A DNA stretch of 64,000 nt from Ceratodon purpureus (Eukaryota; Streptophyta; Bryopsida; Pseudoditrichales; Ditrichaceae). The position numbers and the translations under genes are program-made. This document shows, piece by piece, positions 1 through 12,467 of this stretch. The stretch lies in the NCBI GenBank assembly GCA_014871385.1, contig CM026424.1, positions 16,391,042-16,455,041 of the forward strand. Reading direction: 5' to 3'. Below the pieces are notes generated by a model, which had not been told where the DNA came from, searched no databases, and saw nothing but the letters and a program-made list of their open reading frames with translations. Numbering within the stretch: position 1 is the stretch's first letter; every line of letters starts with the position of its first letter.

Positions 1-222
1 GAGGGACAGGGCGTGGCCGCGAGGAGAGGGAGAGGGAGATGTTGAGGGAGATGTACAGGGATTGACGGCGTAGAGAGGTAGAGGGAGAGGGCAGGGAGTG
101 ACCGTGCAGGGAGTGGGAGAGGAAGGGACAGGGAGTGACCGCGAGGGAGTGGGAGAAGGAGAGGACAGGGAGTGACGGCGCGGGGAGGGAGAGGGACAGG
201 AGTGAACGCTAAGGATTTGCAT
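1..222. repeat. GA-rich degenerate minisatellite, likely subterminal repeat of copy A
   Basis: Purine-rich imperfect tandem repeats built from GGGAGTGACCG, GAGGGAGTGGGAGA and AGGGACAGGGAGTGA blocks, with a period of about 50 bp over the last three units. No coding potential. It lies just outside the 3' end of the copy A methyltransferase gene. The other copy has short GAGCGGAGAGCG repeats in its left terminal repeat, so this may be the equivalent left-end subterminal region. That is inference because the true end lies outside the window. Confidence 0.5.
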
Positions 223-2755
223 ATAACACCAGAAAATAATCCATACAGGTATTACAAGTTATGGGGTCAACATAAGTCTCGAAATGTGAAAAATATTTCA
301 ATCTAAGGTATGAACTCGTCGTCGCTCTCTTCTGCAATATCATCTACAAAATAGAGTACCCTAGGATCATAATCCCTCTGATGGCTAGATGAGGAGCTTG
401 AGCTTGTTGTGGATTCTGCTGCATATCGACAGGCGGCCTCTTCAGCATAGCAAGGAAGTTCAAGTCTCGAGCTCGTTGGTGAAGAATAGTTCCAACATGT
501 AGTGGTGGTTTTCAAACTGAAGGAGAGAAAAGAAGTTAGTCAATTACCATAACTCGAATATAGAAGTATTATGAAACTCAAACGATAAAGAAATACGGAC
601 TTACTCACATAGATTAACCTCATCCTCCTCAGGTAGGTCTTCCTCGTAATCATCCTCTACCTCTTCGTTCTGAATCAGCCGCGCCTCGTTTTTCTGGGTA
701 GATTCTTGAAGGGGGCGGAGAATTTCTTCAAATATGGACGCGTCAGCCTCAAGAGCAACAACGTGCTTGTTGGATGATATGGCTGCACGGACCGAATTCC
801 CTGCAAAATACATATCACGGTCAGATAACCAAGTATAATATTGAAAACAAAATTTCAGAGAAGATTAGTGTCAAGGAACCGCTCACCAGTGCCAGCAGTG
901 AGGTCCGCCACAAGGCCGGCTCTTGGACAAAGTCCACCTATGAGAAGCTGCATGAGAGGCTCGGATTTCTCCTTGGGACCTCTCCAGAGCTTCTCATCCG
1001 ACTTTCTCTTGAGTGCATTTTCTTTGGTGATGACATTGAAAAGTACGTCATCTTTGAGAAGATCAACGTTCTCAAAGCGGGGATCGGTTGTAATCACAAG
1101 CTCCGCAGGTTGCCGTTTAGAGGAGTCACTTTTCGATCGAACGCACACCATCGCCTTAAACTTGAGAGTCTGAAATACCAAATTTTAAGAGACATTAGAA
1201 TGTGCTCAAACTTCGAAATGAGAAGTACACAGTATCTTAGAGAGTATGAATACTGGAAACTTACCAATTCTGAAGAATCCAAAGGATGAGCTAGATGGAG
1301 GGAGTTGATGATAGTCCACTCTCTTTTCAACGTCAGTCTGTTCTTTTTGAAGAAGCTCGAAATCTCCTTGCCGGTGACAACACTGTCAGGGTAGAATATG
1401 AGTAATGCTCCATCGTCGTGAAGATACCCCCCGCAGAATCCTACGGTGTATCTGATAAAATCCTTCACTGTTGCATTCCAGTGGGGGACATCTGTTGCTG
1501 AAGTAGAGATTCCCGGGACATGACTTCCATCCGGGAAATCTGCAATGACCAGGTCCACAGCTGGCTTCAGGAGAAGCTTGCCATCGAAGTAATACTCTCG
1601 ACCTCCACCAACCTAACATCATATTATAAACTTATTAGTAAAGGCATTCGAAATGAAAAAGAGATTTACAAAGAGTAAACAATGCTGGATGAGAGTAATT
1701 TACCTTTGTCATAAAGGCCACCATGGAATTCCAAGTCTCAGGAAATTCCTTGTGCTTGTCCTTGTATGCCATGATCGCAGGAAAGGAATCATTAATGACA
1801 AGCACATCCGAGGAGGGTAGGGTTGAAGAGCCAGGCTTGGCAGCAACCATGAACTTCATTGAAGGGGGAGTGAAAGCGTGTTTTGATACTGGGAGGCTTG
1901 TTGATGCTGGGGCCGTGACTGCTGGGCGCTTGGCCTCTGGCTCAGTTTGACTTCGATTGTCAAGCTTTTTGGTCACAGCAACCATGGCTTCGATGTCCTC
2001 CTCCTCCTCGTCATCAAGAACCTCAACTACCTTCCTCTTCTCTCCTCTGCTTCTAGCAACTTTTCCTTTACCTCTTGATGTAGCCGCAACTTTCTGGCTG
2101 GGTGAATCGGATGCAGGGGCCGAAATTGCTGGAGCCGGCATCTTAGATAGAGCGGGTTGGAGTGAGTCACGGAGTTCAATGTCAAAGGCAGGTGGTTTCT
2201 TCACCGGGCAGTCGAGGTACCATCCGCAACTGTCATAGTGACATGGGTCCCAGACTTTCGTAATCCCCGGAGTGAACATAGTGTCTGGATGGGCGGTATC
2301 CAAGTAATTTGGAAAAAAGGCCGGGACTCTAGTCACAACCTTTCGTTTTAGGAGAACATACTTGAAATACCTGTACAGAGTTCTTCGTAAAGCCTGATGA
2401 AATCCCGGTTGTTGTGCCGAAGTCTTGTTCTTATGAGCTTGGTCCTCCCCGGTGAACGCCCGGAAAAATGCAGTATCCCAAAGGGAGCATCGCATCTCCT
2501 CAACCCAGTCGAATATTGTAGGGATAACGTTCTCACCCTCTGGAGAATAATTTATCGTAACCCCTAGGTCCGTTAAAACACCTTCAAATAAGATCTCTGC
2601 CTCATTAGCCAACTGCAAACAAAGAACATTGGAATTAATCCATGACTTAAATTCAACAAATCATGTATCCAAGAAACTTCTAATCTCACAATATAAACTG
2701 AAGCACATCAAAAATAGTCGTTGCCTTCTAGTGCAATGCGTCAACCAAGACTAAG

Positions 2756-3900
2756 TGCCGGCACCGGCACTTAGTTGAACGCCAACCACGACTATCATCC
2801 TCATTGGTTTCCAGCTATAGTAAACGACTGCCGGCACCGGCAGTTCTAGTGAAGAAGTCAGCAGATGGAATCTTCCACCACCGGCATATGAATAGACAGT
2901 CACATGGCATCATAACTCTCACCAATATATTGCTGTCGCAGACAAGTGCCGGCACCGGCACTTGAATACTCACTCACTCATTCTAAATACTCAGTTCCCC
3001 AAAGGGTTCACTTCCACCTCCCGAATACTCCAAGGATTACCTTGAGAATACGAGAAATACTCTGCCATGAGCTATTCTGAATAACAAAGTCCAGTTCTGT
3101 CGAACCCACGGAACCCAATTCTGTCGCTGCACGATATTCAGTCTTCAAAAAGAGAGGCAAGGTGTGCCGTGGATAGGAATTCAGGATCTATGAACATTAA
3201 ATATTCACATATGAGAGCACATCGTCCCGTCCATCTAACTCGCTCATTGAGACTGGGAATCTGCTGTACATTTCCATGGTCATGGAGCCAAATGTGTAGT
3301 AAATCTAACATCTCCAACACGAACATCCCATTCCTGTGTTCTGAGCTTCTGTCCTCAGAAACTTCTCTATCCGTATATTCTTTGAACCTCCAATCATGGT
3401 TCAGTTTTGCACTGAGGACTAATCGCAACGACCGCTCCAATCTATGCAGAGGAATTTCACTATCGTTCTTCAGTGTCAAATCTTTTACGCCATCAACTAT
3501 CTGGTCCGCGCTACTCTCAGTAAATTCAGGTTCACTCATTCGTGATGGATCTTGAATTTTGACAGATTTCAAACTCTTGGCTTTGACTCCTCTCTGAATC
3601 TGGGATATCAATATATGCAAAGCGTCTTGAAGATCATGGTTATCGATTCTCTGAAGGACTCTGAGGTTTGGTAAGATCGATGACATTGACTCGTCAAAAC
3701 CAGGACCTGCTAGCGTATGCATACAACTAATGACTGATGATACGATGTTACTCTCTCTTATTAACCAACAACAAATTACTTCATTACTGTATTAGAGCAC
3801 TCACAAATCACGTAGCAGATCAGTATCACTCACGCTACTCCCTCACCCACTCACATTTCCGGCAAAGAGAGTATCCAATACGTGACTGCCGGCACCGGCA
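2756..3900. repeat. Intronic TGCCGG-N2-CCGGCA palindromes, cluster 1
   Basis: Four copies of the 14-mer TGCCGGCACCGGCA start at 2756, 2829, 2947 and 3887. All lie in the 1.4-kb intron between exons 5 and 6 of the copy A methyltransferase-like gene. The flanks extend the symmetry: sites read AAGT...ACTT or GACT...AGTT. The matching intron of the other copy (34614-34707) is only 94 bp and has none. Confidence 0.9.
3138..3722 (-). CDS. Unknown 194-aa ORF nested in a copy A intron
   Basis: Open reading frame of 194 codons on the same strand as the surrounding methyltransferase-like gene but inside its intron (3994-2613), bounded by palindromes at 2756-2960 and 3887-3900. The protein is mixed and soluble-looking: a helical N-terminal half (LQDALHILISQIQRGVKAK), an acidic middle, and a hydrophobic C-terminal part (MFVLEMLDLLHIWLHDHG, ALICEYLMFID). 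I do not recognise a family. It is absent from the matching intron of the other element copy, so it was gained by this copy or lost by the other. It could be captured host coding sequence (MULEs are known to carry gene fragments) or an exon of an alternative transcript. No splice sites are needed to keep it open, and no ATG-proximal promoter is evident. A real gene is plausible but unproven. Confidence 0.4.
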   Translation of the reverse strand: MHTLAGPGFDESMSSILPNLRVLQRIDNHDLQDALHILISQIQRGVKAKSLKSVKIQDPSRMSEPEFTESSADQIVDGVKDLTLKNDSEIPLHRLERSLRLVLSAKLNHDWRFKEYTDREVSEDRSSEHRNGMFVLEMLDLLHIWLHDHGNVQQIPSLNERVRWTGRCALICEYLMFIDPEFLSTAHLASLFED

Positions 3901-5471
3901 GTTACAAAGGGGTTATCGACACATGCAACTACAACTGAGAATGAACAAAATAATGAACACTTGATCGGAGTAAAAGGGGGTTGTATAAAATTACTTGTGC
4001 CCACCAGGTGGCTCGATGAAGCGAAGGTAGGAACACGGCATCACCAAAATTTTCTTTTGGGAACTTGTGACCCTCTCTTATAGCTTTTGGAGAATTCCAT
4101 CGCTGTAACCACTTGATTTTCATTTTCACGGGCATCGCTGACAGGGCAAACATCCATAGTTTTTCTTGTTGCATCTCCGGTTGCTCAAATTTTTCGTAAT
4201 GCTGCTTCACTTGCTCAAGAAAGGCCGAAGTTTGAATGGGATCAGCGACAGGAAGAAGTTTCCTAAGCTCAGCCTGAAGTGACTTTTCAGCACTTTTTAC
4301 GGTTTTACTGACCCAGTCGTCAACAGACCTGCTCGTCCACTCATTTGATTGCGGGAATCTTTCATAAAACCTTCGCTCAGCGGCAGCAGCGGCTTCTCCA
4401 AGCTCTGTCTGTAAATTCAAATCATTTGCTTAAGGTCAGTAAATTCTGATTAACAATAACAAATCAAAATAACCAGATGAACAAATTGTACTTACTTGAT
4501 AAAGTACAGCATTCAGCGCCTCCACTGTAAGCGTATACCAGGTTTTTTTCGGGCCCGACTGCTTCTTTTTAGAACTCTCCATAGCTGCTGGCGAAATTAG
4601 TTTCTCAAAGTACGAAAAGGGTTGTGGAGCGATCCTCTGAATTCGAAACAGTTTGTGCACAATGTTTGTGGCTACATGTGACTTTTGATTCCTCCTGCGG
4701 AAGTTTGAAAGAGCACTTAGAAATCTATTTCTAATATCAAAATGGCAGTCGTAAAAAATGAATTACTGGATGATTACTCACCAATTAACCTCATGAAGGG
4801 CAGTAATCACGGATGGGACATCACCTCGTGGATCAAGTACAACACACTCAACTTTGTAGTGCCAATTGATGTCGTCGGAATGGTATTCTTCAATTATTGG
4901 CATCCATGCTTGAAGGCGATGGTTTCCATCTCAAACTATAAACATCTTGTTACTGAATACCTTTAAATCAGGATCAGACCTCAATGACTCTTCAAAGTCG
5001 TCGTTCACCTCCAACCAGTGCTGACTCCACTTCGCTGTAATTGAAGGTGTGACATCAATTGTATGACCGTTGTTGTCCTCAAGAGCAACATAAAAATACC
5101 CATTGCCATCCATGTAGCCACAAGTTGTGAAATGAGAAGCCAATTGGGAGACGTCATTCTTCAAATAGGGTCTAACCACAGGTAGGGATATCATCCTGCA
5201 CAAGGGAATAAAAAGACGCCCTTTCGATTTAGGTTCCCACTTCAGTTGTTCCAGCCTCGAAGCAGTATTGACGGTCTCTTTCGCCACCAAATCATGTAAC
5301 TTTCTCTTAACCTGATCGCCGGATAAAGGGACTTGGGGCTCATCTGACTCCTTCTCTTTCTGGCTACCTCCTTCACTAATGGAGGAGTCTGTAATACAAG
5401 TTAGCCTAAGTTAGAAAAAATATTTAGATCTTAAAATATATTTTGCAAATAAAAATCTAACTTAATATAAC

Positions 5472-6820
5472 TGCCGGCACCGGCAGTGCTATTACTGTCG
5501 ATATGAGCAGGGATAAGTTAGAAGGCAATCAGTAGTTCAGAGCAGTGCCGGTGCCGGCACTACTCAAAGCAGAAAAAAACGAACATAGAGATCAGTCGAA
5601 AACATTGAGAAAAACATATATTTCACTAACCTACAATACAACATGCATAACATAATGATTACAAAATGACTTCAGAACTTAACAACGAACAGGATGCTTC
5701 AGCATCAACACAACCAAAGTGTTTTCAAAAACAATCCACAAAAGAACTGCCGGTGCCGGCACTTCTTTGCATTGCCCGGGTGATGAAAATCTAATGTGCA
5801 CTTGAACTGTTCAAGGCTGCACCAATTCCGTTAAATGTAGGAAACTCACAGTCGAAAGGTCCATTAAAAGAATAGCCGGCACCGGCAGATGTCTTAGAAT
5901 CTTAAAATTAGCCAATATTACTGTACAATAGATGTGAAATACACTTTACCGGCACCTACGATAATATTGGAGGTTGAGATTTAGGTGTTTCAAGCAATGC
6001 CGGCACCGGCAGTAAAGAAAGTAGCCTTAAATTGACAATACACTAATCTCACCTGTTACTGCAAGCAAGAATCTCTTGGAGCCAATGCCGGCACCGGCGG
6101 TTCTAAATTGACATGAGTAGAAACATTTTACCACTAACCAGAGCTCGGTTCTGAAAGCCATGCTCCACAAAAATTAACATATTCTATGTACATAGAACTG
6201 CCGGCACCGGCAATGCTAGTGAAGGTCCGAAAAACCATGTGAACTCGTTGCCTAATTCTGCTCCGTCTTGTACAGTGGGCTGACTGTCGACTAATGGCTC
6301 CTAAACAAATGACATTATGTATCTCATATTATGGAACCGCCGGCACCGGCACTACTTGAGAAGGGATGAATGTTCCTAATTTTCTACTGATCGCATTGCT
6401 TGGGATGGTCTACGTTTTGTTTTATTATCTTGTGAACTTGCTGTCTACGATGCCCTCTAAGGAACTGCCGGTGCCGGCAGTTCCTTATGTACCCAAAATG
6501 CATATCGATACTCTACTCGAAACTTACTGCTCTCGGGAACCGCCGGCACCGGCACTCCTTATCTAGACAATTAAAGACAGACCCAATCATCCTCAAATCA
6601 CGCAGTCGAGCTGCGCCTCACAACCGCATCCGTCTCAACTACCAAACCACAAAAAAAAACACCAAAAAAAAAAAAGAAATAAGAAATGCCGAAGCTCCAC
6701 CACTCACCGCAATTCCCCTGCGAAGCAGCATACCATAGACCTGACCTGACCTTTATCGCAACGAGCCTCCATCGGAAATCCAGCTTTTGTGAGGCATCAC
6801 AGTAACCGCCGGCACCGGCA
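5472..6820. repeat. Intronic TGCCGG-N2-CCGGCA palindromes, cluster 2
   Basis: Eleven near-identical 14-mers in the 1.6-kb intron between exons 2 and 3 of the copy A methyltransferase-like gene, starting at 5472, 5546, 5748, 5874, 5998, 6086, 6199, 6338, 6466, 6541 and 6807. A partial copy lies near 5948. Central dinucleotides are CA or TG (opposite orientations). Spacing is irregular (about 70 to 270 bp), unlike a tandem satellite. The unique DNA between sites is AT-rich and not repeated. Edges often extend the dyad (AACT...AGTT, AAGT...ACTT). Confidence 0.92.
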
Positions 6821-7845
6821 CTTGTTATGGAGGTCTAGAATTGCCGAAACCTAATTCGAAACTATCCTCTTCTATGCGAGAATTTCTTTGGAGGGCAAGC
6901 GCAGTAGGGCACCAAGACTGAACTCTAAACTTGCACTAGGCTTTGAAGATGGGAAGCACTACAGCGATGAAAAGCAATCAAACGAGAACAGAAGTGAAAA
7001 AATGCAAACAAAGCTCACCTTCAACATGCTCGCGATTTGAGTTTCCATCGTTGTCGCTGTCAGTCTCTTGTCTGGATCTTTGAGTACACGGCATCTCCTC
7101 CTCCTGAGACCCTTTAGAAATCTCCTGCTCCTGAGTCACTTTCGAGATCGCCGCCGCCTTCTTGTTGTTAGCCGTCTGGTAGTCGACAAAATAGCAAGAG
7201 GTAAGCAGAAATTAGGGATTCGCGACAACAAAAGAACCATCAGACTGAATGATAAAATGAAGTCCAGATATTGTAAAACGAACCAAACAATACTACAACG
7301 GCGCAAAACTTTTGAGTAACGCTGGAGTACCAAGGCGACGCAAAGACGAGGAGACAGTGGAAGATCCGCTTGGAGGACCTAGCTCGAGGCAGTTGATTCA
7401 AAAAAGAGCTCTAGGTCTGTTCGCGACAATATATTAAACTATTACCTACGGAACCCTAACAAGAAAGGACTCTGAATCGAAAGGTTGATAGTTGAGAGTG
7501 CGAGTCTTAATCCACATCATGACTTGATAGTTGAGAGTGCATTCAAGGGGTCAGATTAAAATGCTGGCCATTACATACCTTTTCACCACTGTTGTTGGAG
7601 GTAGAATCTGAGATAACAGGTTTCCTTGTTTTACCACGACGCTCATATTGCTTCGTGCTTTCGTCCTCTCCTTTTTCTACCTGTGAAGTTTCGACCATTC
7701 TATCGAAATCTAATGTTTTTGCCACGCCAGCCATCGCATTCAGGGCGTCCTTCTTCTTCCTCCCCATTCTACTAGCCTCTAACTGCCTCTTAGTACTATA
7801 ATAAAACTTGCCTCTCCTCTTCCTCTTCCTAGTCTCAGCTTGCAT

Positions 7846-8520
7846 GTCACATCAAAAGGAGCAGTTGCTTACAAAGCTAGACATATATAAGAATGACTCC
7901 AGTACAGAGGCAATGATGTTCTATTGGCATAGGACGATGAACGTGATGCACAGTTCCTTTACAAGAATCGATTAGAAACGGCGCTTATTAAAAATATAAA
8001 TAAAAGTTAAAAGGACAAAAAATAAAGTTAGTCCACGACATAAATAAATCAAGAATGACGGCGCATATCTGACAATCGTAAATGTTCAACAAATAAAATA
8101 ACAGGCATGATGTCAAGGAGTTTTTAAAAAAAATTAGTGACAAGAGTATTTCAATCTGGATATTCTAAATACAATGTACTCTTGCCTTAGAGAATTAATA
8201 ATAGGTTAGTATTTATGATACATTCTCCATTTATATTTTTATTCTACTTTACGCTTAATGGGACGGCTAATATTAATCAGAGAGAATTAGGTGAGCAAGT
8301 AGAAAACTAAGCATGATGTTCCTATCAGTAAGGCGGCTACATGATAACAATAACCAGAATGCCAGCTAACCTAACGAACTACATTCGTTTATTTATGTTT
8401 TTTTGAAAATTAGGTGGGTCCTGACAGTTACACTATTGCATAAATTGATTACAATCGAAGCAACATTCCTCTCATTCTAGAATTTCAAATTCTTTACTCA
8501 AGTACTATCCTCTCCCTGCG
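7846..8520. promoter_or_regulatory. Divergent intergenic region between methyltransferase-like gene and transposase, copy A
   Basis: AT-rich 675-bp interval between two head-to-head start codons (ATG at 7845 minus, ATG at 8521 plus). It must hold both promoters. I see no unambiguous TATA box or repeats. In copy B the equivalent interval is expanded to over 5 kb by the 128-bp tandem array. Confidence 0.55.
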
Positions 8521-11500
8521 ATGGCTCATCTCCCTGCAGACAGAGTCTTAGGCATGGCCGTGCTGAGAGCTCATGGTGTTGGTATTCCACTTACAGTACG
8601 TGTAGATGAGGATGGCTTGGCCCTTGTGACGGCACAACGCCTTAGCCTCAGATTTCACTTCAGAGAGGAGACTGTCTGTTTAGAGGAAGAGATTTATGAT
8701 GATGAGACAAATGAGATTACACATACGCTAGATCAAGTTTCTGAGAAAGATGATGATGATAACAGGTTCTGGAACCTTTATCCTGGTAGATACAGAGTTT
8801 ATGGTCTTACAGAGTCCCAGATGCAGGCGTCTACAGAGATTCTAACTCCCCGCAGATCCTCTACTATTCAGACTCCTCTGCCTCGTGATGTGAAGGTTAA
8901 GGTAGAGCCTGGGTTGGAGACCCCTGATGTAACACCAGTCATCTCCCTCTCCTCAGATGAAGAGACTAGTCCCCTGAAAGCATCACCTCCTTTGCCTAGA
9001 GAGACTATAATATCTAACACGCCAGCTACACTACCAGACAAGTGTGCCAGTACCTCCTAGACATCAAAGGAGGAGACTGTCAATGTCCTGCCACTCATTA
9101 GGAAACTTGCAGAGAGACCTGGGAGGAAAAATATTCTGAAGAGAATAGATTTCTCCTTAGTTAGACAGGAGAAGGTGGAGTACTTACCTGCAGTCTTCAA
9201 CAACAATGTCATCTTCGAGCTCCCCCCAGTTGTTGACGGGGCTAACAAGACGCAAGCGAAGGCTATGAAGGGGATGGACAAGCGTTACGACGGCCACGTT
9301 TGGACGAAGACAATCACTACCAACATCACTAATGAGTTCGGCCTGTCGTTCCGCTACTCCAGCTGCGTTGGTTGGCTGCGCTGCGTCAAAAAAGAATGTG
9401 AATTTCTCAACCGTCGACCTCGAATCGTTGAGGTAAACGAGACTGAGTTTGAGGGTAGTAGCCTCCAAGCTTTTACAGTGAATCAGCCACCCCCAGCGGA
9501 TGCAACACTTGTCTGCAAGGTATGTAAAGAACCTCCTGCATGTATTGCTACATGCGGAGCCAAGATTTATTATGTTCTAGGTAAATCCAGCCAGACTAGG
9601 GCATGTATCCATCAGGGAACACATAATCATCCAGTGAAGGTTGGGGACTATAGAGACACTAAGGAGGAGATCAATAGCTTGATTGAAGAACAGGTGGAGA
9701 ATACTCCCCGGGCTACGAAGAGCGCCGTTGTCTTGGAGGCCAGCAAGATCCTGATTGGGAACTACCTCCTACAGCCTGAGGACGCTCCACCGAAGAAGCT
9801 CAGCATGGAGGAGCTCATTCCTGTACTTGACCGGTGCAAGGACATGGCTTCTCCAAATATCCGCAACAAGGTGATGACGTTCAAGCAAATTGGAAGGTAC
9901 GGAGTGATGGACGCCATCACCAAACTCCGTGGGATCAGTTTGTGGGCCTTCGTCCAGGAGAACAAGTTCCCGGGCCAAGGAGCTGACAGAGAGAAGGTCT
10001 TCGTCTTCAAGATGTCAGAAGTTGGGCCGGGTTGTGGTGTCGACTTAGTCACCTGAATGCAACTTGGTGGGGATCTTGACAATGCTTGGATTATGTTCGA
10101 CCACGTGAAGCGTGTACGGGATTGGTCCACGATGGCTTGCCATGTATATGACGCCACCTACTGCCGCGTCATGACGATTGCAAGTTGCGACATGCAATCC
10201 GAGGACACCGAGGCTCAGCTAGTCTTCTGGAAGAACCTAAACAGCGTTATGGAGAGGAATGGCGTTGCAGCGCCAAACTTCAAAGGGTTCATGGCGGACA
10301 ACGCACAAGCAAATTGGAATGCGGTGCGTATTCTCTACGGAAACGGCAACAAAGAAGACAAAATGGAGGATCGGGAAAGGTCATGCTTGTTCCACTGGAC
10401 CCAGAATATGGTCCAGTACACTGACAAGTACTTCCCCGAAGAGCTCCGGGAACAGCACAAGAAGATGTGCAACCAGTATAGGACAGCAACGACTTTGAGA
10501 GAGGCGGACACTCTTTATCACGCGTTGCAGGCTTGGTGGATATCTATTGGGGTCCTGGGAGAGAAGGCCCTAACCAATCTGGGGACTTGGCTCGCATTCT
10601 GGCACCACCGCTATCGTCAATGGGGTGGATTCATGTCTGCGGTATGATGCTACTAAACCCTATTGCTGTACTTGTTTTCTGTTGAGGTAAATTTAATCGA
10701 CATCACTTCTATAATTGATTCTAATTATTGTAATTGCTCAAACTGCAGAAATTTACTGAAGAAGAACTCACAGAGATGCCGACCTGTAACCTCGCCGAAA
10801 CAGTTCACAATAAGTGGTTACAAGCATCAGGTAACAACGGCAGCGACCTTTATGTTGCGACTGTGGACGATTACGTTCGGGGCTTTCTGCAGGTTGTAAA
10901 CTACTACCAGTTCCTGAAAGGAGATGTAGGCGGAACTGGACCTTCAAAGAAGGAACTCAAGCTTCGAATGGCGGAACGCTTGGCGAAGAAAACAGGAAAT
11001 CCTAAAGTCCTTAAAGATCCCATGCTGGATATGCCTGGTGCAGATGAGTTCTGCACCCGTCAGCCTGTCCTGGCCGGAGCAGAGGTGTTTGGATCACAGA
11101 AGCGTAAGGCGGACGTTCCCATCGGAGCTGACGAGGAGTCACACCGACCAGACAAGGTTAACTTCTCACGTCCTAGAGGTATTGGACGCAACGTTTGAGC
11201 TCGCACTGTCCAGCTGCCCATCATCGTCGAGGACGATTCTGAAGAAGAAGAGGCCCAAGAATCTCCCGCCCAAGAAGCTTACTCGCCCCCAACGTCTCCT
11301 GTGAACGAGGTCGGCGTTCGCCATGTCAACGCTGTTGAAGAAACCAAGGTTGATGTGAAGGAGTGGCACATTGCAAGACTTCACAAAGCTTCTGCAAAGT
11401 GCTGCTGGGCCCAAAGAGCTGGTACAAAAAAGAAGTGCACTGAGAGAATCGTCAGGGGCCCAAACTTCACTGCTGCACCGACCTACACCGGAGTTTGGAC

Positions 11501-12233
11501 TAACTATCGCAGGAATACGGTTGAGAGGACAGAGTTTTTCTTCTGCTCCGATGATATTGAGCGCTGCGTGAAAGGCACAAGGCGCAAGTGGGTTGCACAC
11601 TACTCCAAGGACCTCGAAGTGCCGCCGATTCCAGAGGTGTGGCCAGTAAAACTAGGTACTAACCTGAAGCTCATTGAGATCCTCGCCCTTGAAGCCGCAG
11701 GGTTCCAACTCCCGCCGAAGAAGCCAGTCTCCCCAAGACGTCTCTTCTCGTCTGCTCCGCCTCCTGCAAACCTCGCTTCTATGCCGATTCCAGCAGAAGC
11801 TGACCGCTACCCTGGTAAGCGAGATGGGAAGATGGTCAAACGCACAGCAACTCGACCTAACCCGGCGCAGCGACTCTCCATGGGCTCCTCTCAGTCCCTC
11901 AAGGCTCGCCTCCGTTCCATCACCATGATACCTCATCCAGGCCATGGTTGCATCATCGGGCTGGATTCGGGCGTTGCTCCAAACATCACACAGTACCACA
12001 TCACCATCACCTCTTACCCGAGTTGCACTTGTCCAGCTTTCAGGAAGACGATGACTAAGTTCCGAGGAAAGATACAGTTTTCATACTGTAAACATATTTA
12101 TTACATCCTTTTAAAGGTCTGCAACCGCAATCCGGAGGCCGAGCTTTTCATCCATGCGCCTACCTTTAGTTTCAACGAAGTCAAGCTAGTCCTAGAGAAC
12201 GGAATCTTGACACACCCTTTGGCCAAAAAGTAG
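8521..12233 (+). pseudogene. MULE transposase, copy A (three in-frame stops)
   Basis: Two exons, 8521-10641 and 10749-12233, with the intron at the same place and phase as in the intact copy at 27144-23829. Domains in order: an acidic N-terminal region; a FAR1/WRKY-GCM1-like zinc finger (C residues in SSCVGWLRC and KKECEF, ending GTHNHPV); the MULE DDE core (VYDATYCR, then GFMADNAQANWNAVR and RSCLFHWTQN); a Lys/Pro-rich linker; a Cys-rich stretch (KCCWAQRA, KKKC, FFFCSDDIERC); and a C-terminal SWIM finger (CTCPAF...YCKH). The reading frame is otherwise continuous, but TAG at 9058-9060, TGA at 10054-10056 and TGA at 11196-11198 interrupt it. The two TGAs align with Arg codons in the other copy. 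Cut-and-paste transposition is the family role; this copy cannot make the full protein. Confidence 0.85.
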
Positions 12234-12467
12234 GAGGCACTTTACCATTATGGGTTCATGCGAATACTTAGCCTTTGGTGATTGAATTTTTCCTTGTACT
12301 GAGTCAGCAATACAAATCTCGTATTGCCTATTTCAATATAAAGGTTTTGTCATTCACATTTATTACATTGTGTTACAATAGCATTCATTTCGACAAGTGG
12401 CATTTGTTATTTATATCAATGCACAGTTCAACTGTACTATTTCCATGAATACATTTAAATATAGATT

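Larger units (their letters stand above)
303..7845 (-). pseudogene. ParB-like/DNA methyltransferase-like transposon protein, copy A (interrupted)
   Basis: Ten exons fit GT-AG rules: 7845-7579, 7175-7019, 5388-4782, 4694-4496, 4408-3995, 2612-1704, 1612-1265, 1169-887, 800-609, 516-303. The phases agree through exon 9; the last junction does not join in phase. Exon 1 is Lys/Arg-rich. Exon 3 carries a ParB/Srx-like module (PLCRMI, VRP, then DGNHRLQAW, like the ParB GxRRxxA box). Exon 7 carries VDLVIADFPDG (position of methyltransferase motif IV). Exons 8-9 carry KLWRGPKEKS, ADLTAGTG (SAM-binding motif I) and HVVALEAD. Motif IV before motif I is the beta-class amino-methyltransferase order. The C-terminus is acidic (DPRVLYFVDD). 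A TGA at 4933-4931 replaces the Trp found in the other copy (TGG), just before the GNHRL box. Two long introns carry 15 GC-rich palindromes and a nested ORF. It lies head-to-head with the transposase at 8521. Confidence 0.7.

Noticed and set aside
1723-2238. Plus-strand Ser-rich ORFs
   Set aside because: Antisense to exon 6 of the copy A ParB/methyltransferase-like gene.
6366-6738. Plus-strand ORFs with PVPAVP/PPAPAL peptides
   Set aside because: The peptides are translations of the TGCCGG palindromes inside an intron of the opposite-strand gene.
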